In this document: positions 40,262 to 42,292 of the stretch, one piece after another
How positions within the stretch are numbered: position 1 is the first letter of the stretch
Layout of the letters: each line of letters starts with the position of its first letter
Origin: Ilumatobacteraceae bacterium
GTDB lineage: Bacteria; Actinomycetota; Acidimicrobiia; Acidimicrobiales; Ilumatobacteraceae
Assembly (NCBI GenBank): GCA_013213745.1
Contig: JABSQH010000010.1
Location: 1 to 42,292 of the forward strand
Reading direction: 5' to 3'
Length of the DNA stretch: 42,292 nt
Notes under the pieces: model-generated
Told to the model about the DNA's origin: nothing
What the model saw: the letters and a program-made list of their open reading frames with translations, nothing else
Database searches by the model: none
Position numbers and translations under genes: made by a program

Positions 40262-41668
40262 ATGAGCTTCAAGCGAACCACCCGCGCCCTGCTCGCGGTT
40301 GCCCTACTCGGCGTGGGCGTGTCCGTTGCTGCGCCGGCTGGGTCGCCCACCGCCGGTGCTCCCGTCGCGTGTGCCACGCTCTGCGCCGGTGGTGAGTTCC
40401 ACCCCTTGGATCCGGTGCGCATCTTCGACAACCGTCCGCCGGGCATCAACTCGCCGGTCGGCCCCAAGCCCACGTCACCGGGTGGGAGCGAGTTCACCGT
40501 GCAGCTGCTAGGAGAAGGTGGCATTCCCGCCGATGCGGCCGACGTCTTGGCCGTCGTGGTCAACGTCACGGTGGCCGATGCCACACGGCGCGGCTCGCTG
40601 ACCGTCTTCCCGACCGGACTCGCCGCCGGAGGCGCTGGCGAATCGTCGCTCGTCAACTACCTGGCAAACCGCAACACACCGAACGTGGCGATCATCGGCG
40701 TCGGCAACGGCGGTACGGCGACGGTGCGGCTGACCACGCCGTCGGGCGCCGGCACCGCCAATGTGGCGATCGACGTGTTCGGCTGGATCTCCACGTCGAA
40801 CAACGACGACCGTGGTGCACGCTTGATCTCTGCGGGCCCCGGTCGCATCTACGACAGCCGTGAGACGGGCGGCGTGCTCGGCCCAGACCAGTCGCGGGCC
40901 GTGCAGGTGCTCGGCGCCGACGCCCCCGGACAGCCGGACATCGTGCCGAATCGAGGAACGGTCTCGGGCGTGATGATCAACCTGACCGCCATCAACCGCG
41001 AGCCGGGCAGCGCCAACACGAACTTGGCCGTCACGCCCAATCCATTGCCCGCGGGAACGCCGGCGACCACGTCGAACACCAACGTGATTCCCGGCTTGGT
41101 CAAAGCCAACTTGGTGTTCGCGCCGATCGGCCCGGACGGTCGGATCCACATCAAGAACCGCAACGGCAATATTCACTTCGCCGTCGACGTCCTTGGCTAC
41201 CTCGAGAACGGCAAGTCGGTCGACACTCGTGAAGGTCGGATCATCCCGCTCGACGCCCCGTTCCGCGCCTTCGACACGCGCGAGCCGGCCTTCGGCAATG
41301 TCCCGCTCGGCTTCGGCAGCGCTGAGGACTGGAGCTTCCAGGCGTTCGCCGAGTCGGTGACCATGCCGTCGGGTGGCTCGTCGATCCCCGTCGGCAACCA
41401 GCTGGCGCTGATCGGCAACGTCACGGGCACCGGCCTCCAGCGGCTGTACGCGACCGTTCCGGTCAGCACGTTCATCTCGGCCTACCCGGGCGGCACCAAA
41501 CGCAGCGAGACGTCGATCATCAACGTCCCAGAGGGCGAGAACGTGCCGAACATGACGCTGCTGCGTTACGGCACCGCCGATGGTGATCCGTACGTGGTGC
41601 AGATGTACAACCACAACGGGAGCATCCACTACCTCCTCGACGTCTACGCCGTCGTCCTCGCCGACTAG
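40262..41668 (+). CDS. Secreted protein with three beta-repeat domains
   Basis: Exported, 468 residues. A signal peptide (about 1-24, FKRTTRALLAVALLGVGVSVAAP) is followed by a short Cys pair and three homologous repeats at about 45-175, 185-315 and 325-468. Each repeat begins with a P-x-R-x-(F/Y)-D-x-R strand (RIFDNR, RIYDSR, RAFDTR). It then has an N-V/L-T strand (VVNVTVAD, MINLTAIN, LIGNVTGT), an S-x-x-N motif and an ending with N-G-x-x-H-x-x-x-D-V (AVDVLGY, LLDVYAV). Such repeats occur in actinobacterial surface proteins; the function is unknown. It lies between ManB/Trm112 and AhcY without obvious linkage. The ORF ends in a duplicated stop-codon hairpin. The ATG at 40262 is chosen by the -10-like box. 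Confidence 0.85.
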   Translation: MSFKRTTRALLAVALLGVGVSVAAPAGSPTAGAPVACATLCAGGEFHPLDPVRIFDNRPPGINSPVGPKPTSPGGSEFTVQLLGEGGIPADAADVLAVVVNVTVADATRRGSLTVFPTGLAAGGAGESSLVNYLANRNTPNVAIIGVGNGGTATVRLTTPSGAGTANVAIDVFGWISTSNNDDRGARLISAGPGRIYDSRETGGVLGPDQSRAVQVLGADAPGQPDIVPNRGTVSGVMINLTAINREPGSANTNLAVTPNPLPAGTPATTSNTNVIPGLVKANLVFAPIGPDGRIHIKNRNGNIHFAVDVLGYLENGKSVDTREGRIIPLDAPFRAFDTREPAFGNVPLGFGSAEDWSFQAFAESVTMPSGGSSIPVGNQLALIGNVTGTGLQRLYATVPVSTFISAYPGGTKRSETSIINVPEGENVPNMTLLRYGTADGDPYVVQMYNHNGSIHYLLDVYAVVLAD

Positions 41669-41676
41669 GCGGGGAC
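41654..41676 (+). terminator. Hairpin containing the stop codon of the secreted repeat protein, copy 1
   Basis: A 9-bp stem GTCCTCGCC / GGCGGGGAC with one G-T pair and loop GACTA. The TAG stop spans the loop end and stem start (41666-41668). No T-tract. Confidence 0.45.
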
Positions 41677-41691
41677 AGGACAGATCGAGTC

Positions 41692-41714
41692 GTCCTCGCC
41701 GACTAGGCGGGGAC
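41692..41714 (+). terminator. Hairpin copy 2, from the tandem duplication
   Basis: Identical to the hairpin at 41654-41676, shifted 38 bp. Confidence 0.4.
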
Positions 41715-41802
41715 AGGACAGATCGACGCCGAAAAACCGGGGATTCCGTGCGCATTACGCACCGAATCGCGACAATTTCCGTGGGGTGGTTCGCGTGACG
41801 CG

Positions 41803-41808
41803 TACACT
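41803..41808 (+). promoter_or_regulatory. -10-like box of ahcY, with a long leader
   Basis: TACACT, 115 nt before the ATG. Unlike the other promoters here it leaves an untranslated leader of roughly 108 nt. Confidence 0.45.
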
Positions 41809-41814
41809 GGAGGC

Positions 41815-42292
<478 letters not shown>

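Larger units (their letters stand above)
41651..41726. repeat. Perfect 38-bp tandem duplication at the gene end
   Basis: Two identical copies at 41651-41688 and 41689-41726. The first holds the last codons and TAG stop of the secreted protein; the second repeats those codons after the stop. It is therefore a recent or maintained duplication. Confidence 0.95.

Overview
The window is about 42.3 kb of GC-rich actinobacterial chromosome with tightly packed genes on both strands. Gene content and order suggest a member of the Acidimicrobiia (Ilumatobacter-like). The evidence is a CofD/FbiA-type F420 biosynthesis gene, a DUF3499-type zinc-ribbon protein, a DUF5719 protein, an acyl-CoA carboxylase alpha chain with fused biotin domain, and the order ManB - Trm112-like - AhcY. 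This taxonomic call is inference. I saw no rRNA, tRNA, CRISPR array, transposase or phage gene.

Layout. Positions 1-345 hold an unresolved edge with the tail of a GNAT-like acetyltransferase. Next come dapD and lysS (minus), a secreted M15 peptidase, a flavin disulfide-reductase-family quinone reductase, and the divergent pair biotin carboxylase / biotin ligase (to 8.4 kb). From 8.5 to 24.8 kb is a cell-surface polysaccharide region. It has an LCP-family glycopolymer transferase, a complete dTDP-rhamnose operon (rmlA-rmlC-rmlB-rmlD), a GDP-fucose synthase, three GT4 glycosyltransferases in one run, a His-rich membrane protein, a mannose-1-phosphate guanylyltransferase-like gene, an SDR lacking its catalytic Tyr/Lys, cofD coupled to another GT4, and GDP-mannose 4,6-dehydratase (gmd). 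A GNAT and a Mug-type DNA glycosylase interrupt it. From 24.8 to 32.3 kb are a MOSC protein, a polysaccharide flippase, a small conserved-looking protein, a 1,080-residue GT2/membrane protein, the DUF5719 protein and a membrane thioredoxin-like protein. From 32.3 to 42.3 kb are FtsH, DUF3499, a CPBP protease, a large GT-C-like membrane protein, ManB, a Trm112-like protein, a secreted three-repeat protein and the 5' part of ahcY.

How the genes fit together. ManB, the guanylyltransferase-like enzyme, Gmd and Fcl would supply GDP-fucose, and RmlABCD would supply dTDP-rhamnose. The GT4/GT2/GT-C proteins would assemble a glycan, the flippase would export it, and the LCP protein would attach it to the wall. 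Enzyme classes are read from sequence motifs; the glycan itself is inference.

Regulatory architecture. The most striking global feature is a TANNNT -10-like hexamer placed 6-10 nt before the start codon of 21 genes, nearly always without a Shine-Dalgarno sequence. This is the signature of leaderless transcription, and I used it to choose several starts. In five cases the hexamer begins with the stop codon of the preceding gene. Several gene ends are hairpins that include the stop codon itself, and in two convergent pairs one hairpin covers both stop codons. The secreted protein gene ends in a perfect 38-bp tandem duplication that copies its stop-codon hairpin. gmd has a sharp internal change in codon usage, suggesting a mosaic gene.
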